Shown: positions 16,536 through 24,149 of the stretch, one piece after another | Position numbering within the stretch: position 1 is the first letter of the stretch | Layout of the letters: each line of letters begins with the position of its first letter | Assembly: GCA_964407285.1 (NCBI GenBank) | Contig: CAYOVG010000040.1 | Coordinates: 1 to 28,446, forward strand | Direction: 5' to 3' | DNA length: 28,446 nt | Origin: CAYOVG01 sp964407285 | Lineage (GTDB): Bacteria; Desulfobacterota; Syntrophobacteria; Syntrophobacterales; Syntrophobacteraceae | Notes under the pieces: model-generated | Database searches by the model: none | Told to the model about the DNA's origin: nothing | Seen by the model: only the letters and a program-made list of their open reading frames with translations | Program-made: the position numbers and the translations under genes

Positions 16536-17582
16536 TTAAAAAGGTCCTTTGAAGGCGACCGCTTTGAGGTCCGGCCGTTCCCGCGGCATCCATTCCGGCT
16601 CCCTCCCGCGCACCATCGCATGGGCCGCCGAAGCTATGGTGCGCGCATTGGGATAGAAAAGGTCCTCCAGGGAGGGCGTCGTGGGGCACGTGACCGGCGC
16701 AAACCCCATCCGGTGAACTCTTACGTCCCGCACTCCCTGGAGCCGCTCCACGATCCGGGCGACGATCTCCGCGCCGGCCCCGCATGTCGTCCACGCGTTG
16801 TCCACGACACAGAGCCTGCCCGTCTTCTCGACGGACCGGCAGATGGTGTCCGTGTCCAGGGGGCTCAGCCAGATGGGATCGACGACTTCCGCCCCGATGC
16901 CCGCATCTTCCAGATAATGCCGCGCCCGGAGGCACTCGAGCGCCATGTAGGAAATCCCGACGAGCGTTACGTCGTCGCCTTCCGCCGTCACGCGCGCCCG
17001 GCCGGGCGCGACGGCATAGGCGTCCTCCGGCACGGGCCCCTCCTGGAAGTGCAAAAGCCGGTGCTCCACGTAGATCACCGGATTGTCGTCGCGAATGGCC
17101 GCGATGAGGCACCCCTTGGCGTCGTAGGGCGTGGACGGCGCGACCACCTTGAGTCCCGGCACGTGCATGAAGAACGGATAGAACGCCTGGGAATGCTGCG
17201 CCCCCTGCCCCCAGCTCTTGCCGATGATCGACCGCACGACGATCGGTACGTGCTCGCATCCCCCGTACATGTAGCAGGTCTTCGCCGCGACGTTCACCAA
17301 CTGGTTCATCGCCAGCATCAGGAAATCCATCCGCATATGCACGTGGATCGGCCGCATCCCCGCCAGGGCCATGCCAACGGCCGCGCCGGTCATGGCGTCC
17401 TCGGAGAGAGGCGTGTCGAAAACCCGCTCGCCGCCGAACTGTTCGGCGAGCCCCCTGGTGGTCCCCAGGATCGCCTTCGGATCGTCAACCCCCAGGCCGA
17501 GGACGACGACGGAAGGATCGCGCTCCATCTCCTGGCGGGTCGCTTCGCGGATAGCCTCGGTAAAGGTCAGGGAACGTTCCAT
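16536..17582 (-). CDS. TPP-dependent 2-oxoacid dehydrogenase E1 beta-like subunit
   Basis: The preferred start is ATG 17582 (MERSLTFTEA), which has AAGGA 9 bases upstream; the ATG at 17591 would have its SD touching the start codon. The 348-residue product matches the E1-beta/transketolase C-terminal family: VFDTPLSEDAMTGAAVGMAL, the SIIGKSWGQGAQHSQAFYPF segment, and the transketolase C-terminal domain from about residue 200 (DVTLVGISYMALECLRA). Its start overlaps the end of the alpha-subunit gene, so the two are produced together as an alpha2-beta2 enzyme. No E2 acyltransferase or E3 gene is nearby, so transfer of a pyruvate-derived two-carbon unit to a sugar is more plausible than acyl-CoA production. 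Confidence 0.85.
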   Translation of the reverse strand: MERSLTFTEAIREATRQEMERDPSVVVLGLGVDDPKAILGTTRGLAEQFGGERVFDTPLSEDAMTGAAVGMALAGMRPIHVHMRMDFLMLAMNQLVNVAAKTCYMYGGCEHVPIVVRSIIGKSWGQGAQHSQAFYPFFMHVPGLKVVAPSTPYDAKGCLIAAIRDDNPVIYVEHRLLHFQEGPVPEDAYAVAPGRARVTAEGDDVTLVGISYMALECLRARHYLEDAGIGAEVVDPIWLSPLDTDTICRSVEKTGRLCVVDNAWTTCGAGAEIVARIVERLQGVRDVRVHRMGFAPVTCPTTPSLEDLFYPNARTIASAAHAMVRGREPEWMPRERPDLKAVAFKGPF

Positions 17583-18586
17583 GGATCGCATTCCTTATAG
17601 ACATCGGTGAAGAGTTGAGATGCGTCGGGAAAGGGACTCGCCTCGGCGAATTCGAAAGCATCCTCGATCTCCCGCTCGACGCTCTCCTCGATTTCCCGGC
17701 GCAGCGCCGGCGAAATCATGTCGGCCATGCGCTTCACCTGGTCGCATTCCATCCAGGGTTGAGCTTCCGACCGGCAGCGGTACCCGAGGTGAAAATCCTC
17801 CAGCGGTCCCACGTGTTCCATCCACCTGTAGGTCATGCATTCCAGGAAGCGCGGTCCGGTCTGTTTTTCGCGGATAAGTCGCGCGGCAAGGCCGACCCTG
17901 TCGTGAATTTCGAGCACGTCGTTGTCCTCGATCCGCTCGGCGGCGATACCGTAGGCGCGCACCCTTTCGACCAGGTTGTCCGCGGGCCGGCGCGCCAGTT
18001 GATGGGAGTGGATGGCGTAGCGGTTGTTTTCGCAAATGAAGAGAATGGGGAGCTTCTTGATGGCCGCGAAGTTGACGCTTTCGGAGAACACCCCTTCATC
18101 CACCGCGCCGTCGCCGAAAAAGCACGCTGTTATGCGGTCTTTCCGCCCGTACTTCATGGCATAGGCGTAGCCCACGGCGTTGGGTATATGGCTTGCCACG
18201 ATCGCCGTCGTTCCCATGACGCCGCGCTCGACATTCACGAGGTGCATCGAGCCGCCCTTCCCTCCCGCGCATCCGCCGGCCTTGCCGTAGAGTTCCGCGA
18301 TCATGGCGCGAAGATCGCCATGTGCGGCAAGATACAGGGCGTGCCCCCGATAGGTGCCGAACACGACATCGTCGGCTCTCAGCGCCTCGCACACCCCGAC
18401 CGAAACGGCTTCCTGCCCTATGGAGAGATGCACGGGGCTCTTGATCTTGTCGGTCGGGTAGACCCGGGCGATCCATTCCTCGACGCGCCTGATCCTGTAG
18501 AGAGACCGGTACAGCCGCGCATGGAGAGAAAAGGGGCCGTCATCGGGCGAACATTCCAATCCGGGTTCCCTGTCAAGGAGGCTCAT
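17567..18586 (-). CDS. TPP-dependent 2-oxoacid dehydrogenase E1 alpha-like subunit
   Basis: The chosen start is ATG 18586, giving MSLLDREPGLE and 339 residues, normal for E1-alpha; the frame upstream is open but runs through the repeat element and antisense to the aminotransferase gene. Key motifs: SPVHLSIGQEAVSVG (50-64), GTYRGHALYLAAHG (77-90), and the TPP/Mg motif GDG (158-160) to NN (187-188), with ENNRYAIHSHQ after it. The gene overlaps the beta subunit by 16 bp. It lies directly after a DegT-family gene inside a nucleotide-sugar cluster. Such E1 pairs without E2/E3 are known in sugar pathways, where they are thought to attach acetyl branches (for example AviB1/AviB2 in avilamycin synthesis). 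Confidence 0.85.
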   Translation of the reverse strand: MSLLDREPGLECSPDDGPFSLHARLYRSLYRIRRVEEWIARVYPTDKIKSPVHLSIGQEAVSVGVCEALRADDVVFGTYRGHALYLAAHGDLRAMIAELYGKAGGCAGGKGGSMHLVNVERGVMGTTAIVASHIPNAVGYAYAMKYGRKDRITACFFGDGAVDEGVFSESVNFAAIKKLPILFICENNRYAIHSHQLARRPADNLVERVRAYGIAAERIEDNDVLEIHDRVGLAARLIREKQTGPRFLECMTYRWMEHVGPLEDFHLGYRCRSEAQPWMECDQVKRMADMISPALRREIEESVEREIEDAFEFAEASPFPDASQLFTDVYKECDPWNVP

Positions 18587-18604
18587 ACGGCAAAACCTTA
18601 TCCT

Positions 18605-18668
18605 TCCCGCATTCCCGCGATTCCGGGATTCCGTGATCGAGGAGTTCCGGGGGTACGGGATTCCTGGG
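18605..18668. repeat. GGGATTCC-type intergenic repeat
   Basis: The gap between the aminotransferase stop and the E1-alpha start is filled by repeated CCGCGATTCC/CCGGGATTCC-like units. GGGATTCC occurs exactly at about 18625-18632 and 18657-18664 and related forms lie between. Similar short sequence, CGGGATTnCGGACCG, occurs at about 37-50 and 21195-21209. No coding or termination function is evident. Confidence 0.6.
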
Positions 18669-18669
18669 T

Positions 18670-19884
18670 TTATTTTTGGTGCTTCTCGAGAAATTCCTCT
18701 ATTACTTCCAACACATAGTCCATCTCTTCCAGCCCGAGATCCTGGTGGACCCCTATGTGCAAGCCGTTCCTGCCCATGAATTCGGCGTTGGGGAACCGGC
18801 CTTCCCGGTATCCCAGGTAGGCGAACCCGGGGCATTGGGTCGGCATGGAGGCGAAGAGCGTGCGCGTCTCGATGCCGTGCTGCTCCAGGTAGCCCGCCAG
18901 TTGATTGCGGGTGAAGGACGCTTCCTCCCGCACGATCATGGGAATGGCGTGAGGGCCTATCCTCTCCTCGGGTGCTTCCCTGATGGTCGAAAGATACGGA
19001 CTGAACCGGGAGAACCGGCTGAGGACGTACAGGAGGTTGAGGCGGCGCTTCTCGAGGATTTCGTCGTAGATTTCGATGTTCCCCAGGCCGATCGCGGCTT
19101 CCAGTTCGTTCATTTTGCTCGAGTACCCGATGCGCTCGAACTGGAACCGGATGTCCTCGCCGTCGTCTCCCCGGAACCTTCGGGGGCAGTAGGATGCTCC
19201 CATGTTGAGCGCGCACTGTCCACACTTGCAGGCGCGCCCGTGAGCGCGCAGCGACCGCAGCACCTCGGCATAGCCTTCATCGTTGGTGGTGACGATCCCC
19301 CCTTCTATGGTGGTGATGATGTGGGCGACGTAGAGGCTGAAGGCCCCCATGTCCCCGATCGACCCCACCTGCTTTCCTTTGTACAGAGCGCCGTGGGCCT
19401 CGGCGGCGTCCTCGATCACATGGACCGCGCGCCGCTTCGCGATATCCATGATCGGGTCCATGTCGGCGGGCTTGCCCATGAGGTGCACCGGCATGATCGC
19501 CTTCACCCTGTCCGACATGACCGCTTCAATCGCGCTCGCATCGATATTGAGGGTTTCCCTGTCGATGTCCACGAACAGGGGTTCGAAGCCGGCGTGGATT
19601 ACCGCATGCCCGGTCGCCACAAAGGAGAGGGCGGGCACGATCACCTGGTCGCCGCATTTGGCCCCGTAGTCATGCAACACGGCGAGAGCCAGCGCATCCG
19701 CGTCCGTACCGGTGCTTACCGCCACGGCTTCTTTCGTCCCCTGCAGTTCCGCAAATTTTTCCTCGAACAGGCGGACCAGCTTGCCGCTCGACACCCTGCC
19801 CGCATCCAGGGCTTCATCGATGAGGACCCTGGAGCGGCCGGGAATGGAAATCGTCCCGAAAGGGACGCGAAGTTTTTTCTTCAT
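18670..19884 (-). CDS. DegT/DnrJ/EryC1-family enzyme with His replacing the PLP lysine (3-dehydratase type)
   Basis: A 404-residue fold-type I PLP protein, ATG 19884 with AGGAG 11 bases upstream. The cofactor site shows STGTDADALALAVL (58-70), VIEDAAEAHGA (156-166) and FSLYVAHIITTIEGG (182-196). The residue that is Lys in aminotransferases is His188. That exchange is the hallmark of the PMP-dependent 3-dehydratases ColD and E1/RfbH, which remove the C3 hydroxyl of 4-keto-6-deoxy sugars. It also carries four clustered cysteines, Cys219, Cys221, Cys224 and Cys233, next to the GYSSKMNELEAAIG segment. RfbH/E1 has Fe-S ligands in a comparable place, though with different spacing. No matching reductase is seen. 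Dehydratase rather than aminotransferase is therefore the favoured call. Confidence 0.8.
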   Translation of the reverse strand: MKKKLRVPFGTISIPGRSRVLIDEALDAGRVSSGKLVRLFEEKFAELQGTKEAVAVSTGTDADALALAVLHDYGAKCGDQVIVPALSFVATGHAVIHAGFEPLFVDIDRETLNIDASAIEAVMSDRVKAIMPVHLMGKPADMDPIMDIAKRRAVHVIEDAAEAHGALYKGKQVGSIGDMGAFSLYVAHIITTIEGGIVTTNDEGYAEVLRSLRAHGRACKCGQCALNMGASYCPRRFRGDDGEDIRFQFERIGYSSKMNELEAAIGLGNIEIYDEILEKRRLNLLYVLSRFSRFSPYLSTIREAPEERIGPHAIPMIVREEASFTRNQLAGYLEQHGIETRTLFASMPTQCPGFAYLGYREGRFPNAEFMGRNGLHIGVHQDLGLEEMDYVLEVIEEFLEKHQK

Positions 19885-19943
19885 CCGTCGGTTTTCTCCT
19901 GCTTATTCACCCCCGCCCCCGATGCTGCCGGCTTGAGGGGCTT

Positions 19944-21005
19944 TCAGGGAACTATGGAACTCAATTCCCGGAATGTGTCAATGCATTGTCTCGAACGTTC
20001 CTCCTCCAGCATGGAGAAGTCCTCCTGCGGATCGAAGAAGACGATCTGGCTTCCCGCGAATTCGAACCGGAAGGGCACGTAAATCAGTTTATTGAGCCTT
20101 TCCCTGACGATCTTCCGCTTCGCAGGCGGGACGAACAGCAGGAGAAAGCCGCCTCCGCCCGCCCCCGTCAGCTTTCCGCCGACGGCGCCCGCCGCCTGCG
20201 CCTCCTCGTAGATCGCATCCACCTCGCTGTTGGTCACCTTGGAACTGAGGCTGCGTTTGGCGCACCACGCTTCGTGCAGCAATTCCCCAAAGATCATGAC
20301 GTCCTGGCTGCTCAGCACGGAAATGCTCTCCTCCACCAGGTCCTTCATGATGCGCAACTGCCGTTTCTTCGAATCGATCCCGTTCACGTAGCTGTCGGCA
20401 ATGTTGGACGCCGTACGTTTTATTCCCGTGTAGAACAGCATGAGGTGCGAGTTGAGTTCCCGGACGCGGTCCCTGGAAATCGTAATCGGCCTGACGGAAA
20501 TCTCTCCGTTGGGATGGAAGAGGATGTGGTTGAAACCGCCGTAAGCGGCCGAAACCTGGTCCTGGGACCCCACCGTCTCCCGGAGGATGTCCTGCTCGAT
20601 TTCGATGCTTTGCATGGCCAGTTGGCGCTTGCTGGGCATTTTGCCCGTGAGAGCGAGGAGCGCGTGCAGCAACCCGACGGTGAAGGAAGAACTGGAACCC
20701 ATCCCGCTGCGGGCCGGCAGATCGCCGTCGTGGTGGATTTCCAGGCCCCGGTTGATCCCCAGGTAGCGAATGACCTCCCGGACCGCCGGGTGCTCGATTT
20801 CCTCGGCCGTCCGGCAGTTTTCGATCCTGGAGTAGACGAGCCGTATTTTGTGCTCGAAGAAAGGAGGCAGATACCTGCACGTAAGATAGCAATACTTATC
20901 GATGGTGGTCGCCAGCACGGAACCGCCGTGATTGCGATACCACGCGGGATAATCCGTCCCGCCTCCGAAAAAAGAAATGCGGTAAGGTGTTCTGCTGACT
21001 ATCAT
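19944..21005 (-). CDS. GHMP-family sugar kinase, HddA-like
   Basis: A 353-residue kinase, ATG 21005 with AGAGG 6 bases upstream. It starts MIVSRTPYRISFFGGGTDYP, the N-terminal signature of D-glycero-D-manno-heptose 7-phosphate kinase and fucokinase-like enzymes. The ATP loop PARSGMGSSSSFTVG is at residues 97-111 and the C-terminal motif KLTGAGGGGFLLLF near 290-303. HddA phosphorylates the heptose at C1 on the way to GDP-heptose. A nucleotidyltransferase resembling HddC is the next gene upstream, which supports this reading. The isomerase GmhA and phosphatase GmhB are not in the window. An alternative is a fucose- or other sugar 1-kinase. Confidence 0.8.
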   Translation of the reverse strand: MIVSRTPYRISFFGGGTDYPAWYRNHGGSVLATTIDKYCYLTCRYLPPFFEHKIRLVYSRIENCRTAEEIEHPAVREVIRYLGINRGLEIHHDGDLPARSGMGSSSSFTVGLLHALLALTGKMPSKRQLAMQSIEIEQDILRETVGSQDQVSAAYGGFNHILFHPNGEISVRPITISRDRVRELNSHLMLFYTGIKRTASNIADSYVNGIDSKKRQLRIMKDLVEESISVLSSQDVMIFGELLHEAWCAKRSLSSKVTNSEVDAIYEEAQAAGAVGGKLTGAGGGGFLLLFVPPAKRKIVRERLNKLIYVPFRFEFAGSQIVFFDPQEDFSMLEEERSRQCIDTFRELSSIVP

Positions 21006-21163
21006 TGCATCCTCTCCGCGGCATATGGGTCCATGGAAGGTCCACGTCGGCCGGCGCGCCTCGATATGTGGATTCGTCGTGTTGAAGGTCCCGTATTCAC
21101 CTTATCGGACGAGAGCGTCTTTTCGTGAAATTTTCATGCCGGCAAAGCTTCCTGACAGGAGAA

Positions 21164-21180
21164 GCGAACCGGCGGTTCGC
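21164..21180. repeat. Perfect hairpin in the kinase/nucleotidyltransferase gap
   Basis: GCGAACC (21164-21170) and GGTTCGC (21174-21180) pair perfectly around GGC. It lies just past the nucleotidyltransferase stop on the minus strand, within a 194-bp gap that has no other gene. A T-run does not follow it, so termination or mRNA stabilisation is only a possibility. A CGGGATTACGGACCG repeat-like sequence sits between it and the gene end. Confidence 0.5.
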
Positions 21181-21199
21181 CGATCGCGGGACCCCGGGA

Positions 21200-21946
21200 T
21201 TACGGACCGAAAAACTCCTCCGCCTCCCTGTAGGATTCGGGGGTCCCGATATCAATGAAACGGCCTTCGCTTCGGAAGCCGTAGAGCCCGTGGCCGATCC
21301 AGCCCGGAAACACTTCCTTTTCGAGCGATACGGCGGTCCCGGCCGGGACCTGCGCCACCAAGTCCCGGCCGATGATGTATATCCCCGCGTTTATCCAGCC
21401 CGGGCCGCTGTCGCCGCCCTTTTCCACAAAGGCGGAAACGGTTTCGTCGTCGTTGGTCTCGACGCGTCCGTAGCGGGACGTATCCGGGACACCGGCGAGA
21501 AGAACGCCCGCTTTCGCCCCCCTCGCACGATAGCGGGCGAGGAACAGCCGCAAGTCCGCATCGTGGAAGGAATCGCCGTTTATCACCAGCACGGGGTCCG
21601 AAGCGATGAACGGAAGCGCATGCCGTATCGCCCCGGCCGTGCCGAGCGGCGATTCCTCCCGCGAGTGGACGAGCCGCATAACGCGGTCGAGGCCTGCGCC
21701 GCCCCGGCAGGCGGCATACGTATCCCCGTAGGCCTCGCGAATCCGCTCTCCAAGGTAGCCCGTGCACAGGACGGTCCGCGTGATTCCGAAGGAATGCAGC
21801 CGGTCCAGCAGGTAACTCAGGAACGGCCGTCCGCGGACTTCGGCCAGGACCTTGGGACGGTCCGGCACGGCGGAACGCAGCCGCGTCCCCAACCCGCCCG
21901 CGAGGATAAGCGCGTTTACGGATTCCAATTCCATGTCGCACGTCAT
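21200..21946 (-). CDS. Sugar-1-phosphate nucleotidyltransferase, HddC-like
   Basis: Among three possible starts the ATG at 21946 is chosen because GGAG lies 8 bases upstream; an earlier ATG at 21967 lacks an SD. The 248-residue product has the nucleotide-binding signature LILAGGLGTRLR (13-24), PKVLAEVRGRPFLSYLLD after it, a catalytic VINGDSF segment, and WINAGIYII near the sugar-binding loop. The pattern LAGGLGTRLRSAVPDRPKVL followed by a CTGYLGERI strand closely resembles HddC, which joins GTP to D-glycero-D-manno-heptose 1-phosphate. With the kinase downstream it forms the activation module of the cluster. Other hexose-1-phosphate guanylyl- or thymidylyltransferases cannot be excluded. Confidence 0.8.
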   Translation of the reverse strand: MTCDMELESVNALILAGGLGTRLRSAVPDRPKVLAEVRGRPFLSYLLDRLHSFGITRTVLCTGYLGERIREAYGDTYAACRGGAGLDRVMRLVHSREESPLGTAGAIRHALPFIASDPVLVINGDSFHDADLRLFLARYRARGAKAGVLLAGVPDTSRYGRVETNDDETVSAFVEKGGDSGPGWINAGIYIIGRDLVAQVPAGTAVSLEKEVFPGWIGHGLYGFRSEGRFIDIGTPESYREAEEFFGP

Positions 21947-22011
21947 CGTTACCGCTCCGGAATACATCGATACATCTTCATTTTCGCTTCAACCTGGTCA
22001 CATCACGCGTT

Positions 22012-22950
22012 TCACACGTTCTTCAGCGGCGCGCGTCCCAGCATGCGATACCCTTTCAGCAACTCCCTGACGCCATCGTCCAGGGACCGTTTGGCCTCGA
22101 AGCCCGCTTCACGCAGCCTCTGGTTGGAAACGATGTAGTTGCGCTTATCCGGGTCGGAGCCGATCCGGGCGAAGTGGATGTAGAACTCGGGCACGTACTC
22201 CTTTATCTTGAGGGCGAGTTCCTCCTTGGAGAGGTTGGCCGCATCGAGACCGGCATTGTACGGCCGCCCCACCATGCTGTCCGCATTCGCGATGCAGTGG
22301 AGGAAGCAATCCGCCACATCTCGTATGTGGATGTAATTGCGCTTGAAATCTTTTTCAAAGATCACCAGGTAGCCGTCCTTGACGGCGGCGTAGGTGAAAT
22401 GGTTGACGAGGAGATCGAGGCGCATCCGGGGCGACATTCCGAAGACGGTGGCGAGGCGAAGCGTAATGGCCGCGGGACTGTCCAGCAGTTCCCGTTCGGC
22501 CTGGACCTTGGTCCGGCCGTACAGGGAAATGGGTTCGAGAGGGGTTTCCTCCGTGCAGTAGACGCTGCCCGATTTGCTTCCATAGCCGCTGTTGGTCGTG
22601 GGGTAGACGACGAGCTGCCGGGGGCCGCGCAGGCGGTTTATCATGCGAATGGCTTCGAGGTTGACTTCTTGGGCGTCCCAGGGATTGCGACTGCATGCCG
22701 GCGCCCCTACGAGCGCGGCGAGAGGAATGATGATATCCGCCTTCGACACCAGTTCCCGCATGATCCGCTCGTCACGCACGTCGCCGTGGACGAAATCGAA
22801 GCCGGGAACGGCGCAAAGGTGAAAAAGGCTGTGCTGTCCGAACATGAGATTGTCAATGACCGTAACCTGGTACCCTGCGCCCGTAAGGTGCTCACACAGG
22901 ACCGAACCGAGGTAACCCGCACCTCCTGTAACGAGGACATGTGCTCTCAT
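22012..22950 (-). CDS. NAD-dependent sugar-nucleotide epimerase/dehydratase (SDR)
   Basis: A 312-residue extended SDR, ATG 22950. The nucleotide-binding motif TGGAGYLGS is at residues 8-16; YPTTNSGYG (116-124) precedes YGRTK (Tyr144/Lys148), giving a normal catalytic set. The LRLATVFGMSPRMRLDLLVN block and FKRNYIHIRDVA segment are typical of the UDP/GDP-sugar epimerase group that includes several uncharacterised WcaG-like proteins. A GGAGG stands about 13 bases before the ATG, rather far, and the start overlaps the small upstream ORF as ATGA, so coupling may matter. It is the first clear gene of the minus-strand cluster. Confidence 0.8.
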   Translation of the reverse strand: MRAHVLVTGGAGYLGSVLCEHLTGAGYQVTVIDNLMFGQHSLFHLCAVPGFDFVHGDVRDERIMRELVSKADIIIPLAALVGAPACSRNPWDAQEVNLEAIRMINRLRGPRQLVVYPTTNSGYGSKSGSVYCTEETPLEPISLYGRTKVQAERELLDSPAAITLRLATVFGMSPRMRLDLLVNHFTYAAVKDGYLVIFEKDFKRNYIHIRDVADCFLHCIANADSMVGRPYNAGLDAANLSKEELALKIKEYVPEFYIHFARIGSDPDKRNYIVSNQRLREAGFEAKRSLDDGVRELLKGYRMLGRAPLKNV

Positions 22951-23189
22951 CTCTTGTCATTTTCCTCCATGAAATTGACGCCTCCGAGTTCTACAGGCAT
23001 GACCCGGCTTTCGACGCGCACCCGCGCGGATACGGGCCGGGTACGGGCTGAAGCCTCGAAAATGACGGCGAACGGGCCGGGGGATACCATCCAGGCCTTG
23101 ATGTGATGCAAGGAACAGACCATGGACGGCCCGGCAATCCGGCGGTTGTGAAAACACTGAATCAAATTGCAGCGAACCCAATGTAACAT
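22947..23189 (-). CDS. Small hypothetical ORF coupled to the SDR, possibly a gene remnant
   Basis: An 80-codon ORF whose TGA overlaps the next ATG as ATGA. From about the internal Met at 23090 the codons mostly end in G or C, as in the neighbouring genes, and read like coding sequence (PGPFAVIFEASARTRPVSA and MPVELGGVNFMEENDKR). The first 30 codons are A+T-richer and unconvincing; the start could be at 23189, 23123 or 23090. No family is recognised. It may be a small protein or the surviving 3' end of a gene lost at the junction near 23130-23200. The A+T-rich stretch around 23185-23215 is the likeliest place for a promoter of the cluster, but no clear -35/-10 pair can be defined. Confidence 0.35.
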   Translation of the reverse strand: MLHWVRCNLIQCFHNRRIAGPSMVCSLHHIKAWMVSPGPFAVIFEASARTRPVSARVRVESRVMPVELGGVNFMEENDKR

Positions 23190-23399
23190 ATATCTTCTTC
23201 AAGAATAAAGGCCGATTTGATGGGAGGCATGTTCCGGGCTGCGGCCGCCCGCGACCGGAGATCCGGGCGGCTCGAGCGGCAAATCCCGAATCCTGAAGGA
23301 CAGGACTCCGGAGAGCGGCGAGGACGACGCCGTGGGGCCAGGGGCGGCGAATCCAGATCCGGAAGGGGCATGGTCCAAGACAGGGCAACACTTAAGAGG

Positions 23400-23524
23400 A
23401 TTGCCCCCGCGCCGGCGCGGGGCCTGGCGCCGACCAGTTGCACGTGCTCAACGCCTTGGGTCGCCCCCGCGCCGGCGGGGGCCGGAGAACCTTGAACAGC
23501 CCGGGTTCCCGCCGGCGGGGGAAT
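23400..23524. repeat. Cluster of diverged GC-rich palindromic repeats
   Basis: Copies start at 23401 (TTGCCCCCGCGCCGGCG) and 23461 (TCGCCCCCGCGCCGGCG), exactly 60 bp apart, and a third, shorter one (GTTCCCGCCGGCGGGGG) lies at about 23505-23521. The second copy ends CGGAGAACCTTG, nearly the same as the ends of the two identical repeats at 25005-25090. The spacing resembles a type I-E-like CRISPR period, but the third copy is only 40 bp on and no cas genes are in the window. These may be CRISPR remnants or a dispersed palindrome family. Confidence 0.6.
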
Positions 23525-23577
23525 GGCGACGAGTCCTCTCGAGCGTTGCCTCAAGGTTACGGTCCATGAACCATGGC

Positions 23578-23665
23578 CCAAAATGGAATATCCCAAAACG
23601 GCATACTGCATTGCACCTCTGTGAACCCAAGGCATTCGAGACCGCAGTCCTGCCAAAATGGAATA
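23578..23665. repeat. Short direct repeat CCAAAATGGAATA, two copies
   Basis: The 13-mer occurs at 23578-23590 and 23653-23665, and a related CCCAAAACGG lies between at about 23592. The two copies are 75 bp apart. No gene is associated; function unknown. Confidence 0.7.
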
Positions 23666-24134
23666 CCTTCCATGGATTTCTTGGATTCCCGCCACATCAC
23701 GGGATCGTCGTCTACCGCTCCGCCGCCATTCCTTTCATACAACTGTCCGCAATTGTTGTCGTTCCCGGAAGATCGCATTTCCATTGACACAATGGCATAA
23801 TGTATGCAACACTTAACTTAGAACTTTGAATTGCAGTCAGACCATATGTGACTTCGTGCAGTGGAGATACCACGTTCGACAAGGGATAATGGTTTCGAAG
23901 TGTTGCAGGCTCATTTTCGCATATGAAGAGCGCGTTGGGCCGTTCCCGATTATGGGACATGGGACGGCAGACCGCGAAGATCACGACCACACGGCATGCC
24001 GTATGAGGGGCGGCAGAAGCGGCCGGTTACGAGGGGAAAGGCTGCGGTCCGGGGAGGTTTGCGGGATTGAGCGCGGGTCTCGGGTTCGACTGCCGGCAAT
24101 GAAATGAATGCAAGCGAGTTCTGCAACCATTTAC

Positions 24135-24146
24135 GGAGGGGAGGGG
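24135..24146 (+). promoter_or_regulatory. Unusually purine-rich ribosome-binding site of the HTH gene
   Basis: GGAGGGGAGGGG directly precedes the ATG at 24150 by three bases, with the GGAGG core placed about 10 bases away. It decides the start of the HTH ORF over the in-frame ATG at 24108. Confidence 0.6.
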
Positions 24147-24149
24147 ACA

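Larger units (their letters stand above)
23201..24149. other. 949-bp region without a convincing gene
   Basis: Open frames here are short, overlap one another on both strands and lack a Shine-Dalgarno with codon bias. The first half is G+C-rich and carries palindromes near 23400-23524. The middle has two ATGGAATA repeats. A more A+T-rich stretch (about 23690-23900) contains a TTGACA at 23784-23789, but no matching -10 at normal spacing. The last part leads into the HTH gene. It separates the divergently oriented sugar cluster and HTH/ferritin genes, so promoters for both should lie here. Confidence 0.7.

Noticed and set aside
14212..16539. Long plus-strand open frame of 775 codons
   Set aside because: It runs antisense across the SDR genes and through the heptamer array; the minus-strand products have intact family motifs, so this is a high-G+C shadow.
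18587..19225. N-terminal extension of the E1-alpha subunit
   Set aside because: The extra 213 codons are antisense-like to the DegT gene and the GGGATTCC repeat; a normal E1-alpha length results from ATG 18586.
23784..23812. TTGACA as a -35 box
   Set aside because: No acceptable -10 hexamer at 16-18 bp spacing; the nearest TATGCA/CATAAT matches are too close.
23712..23990. 92-codon minus-strand ORF in the A+T-rich part of the gene-free region
   Set aside because: No Shine-Dalgarno, no codon bias, and no conserved-looking segment.
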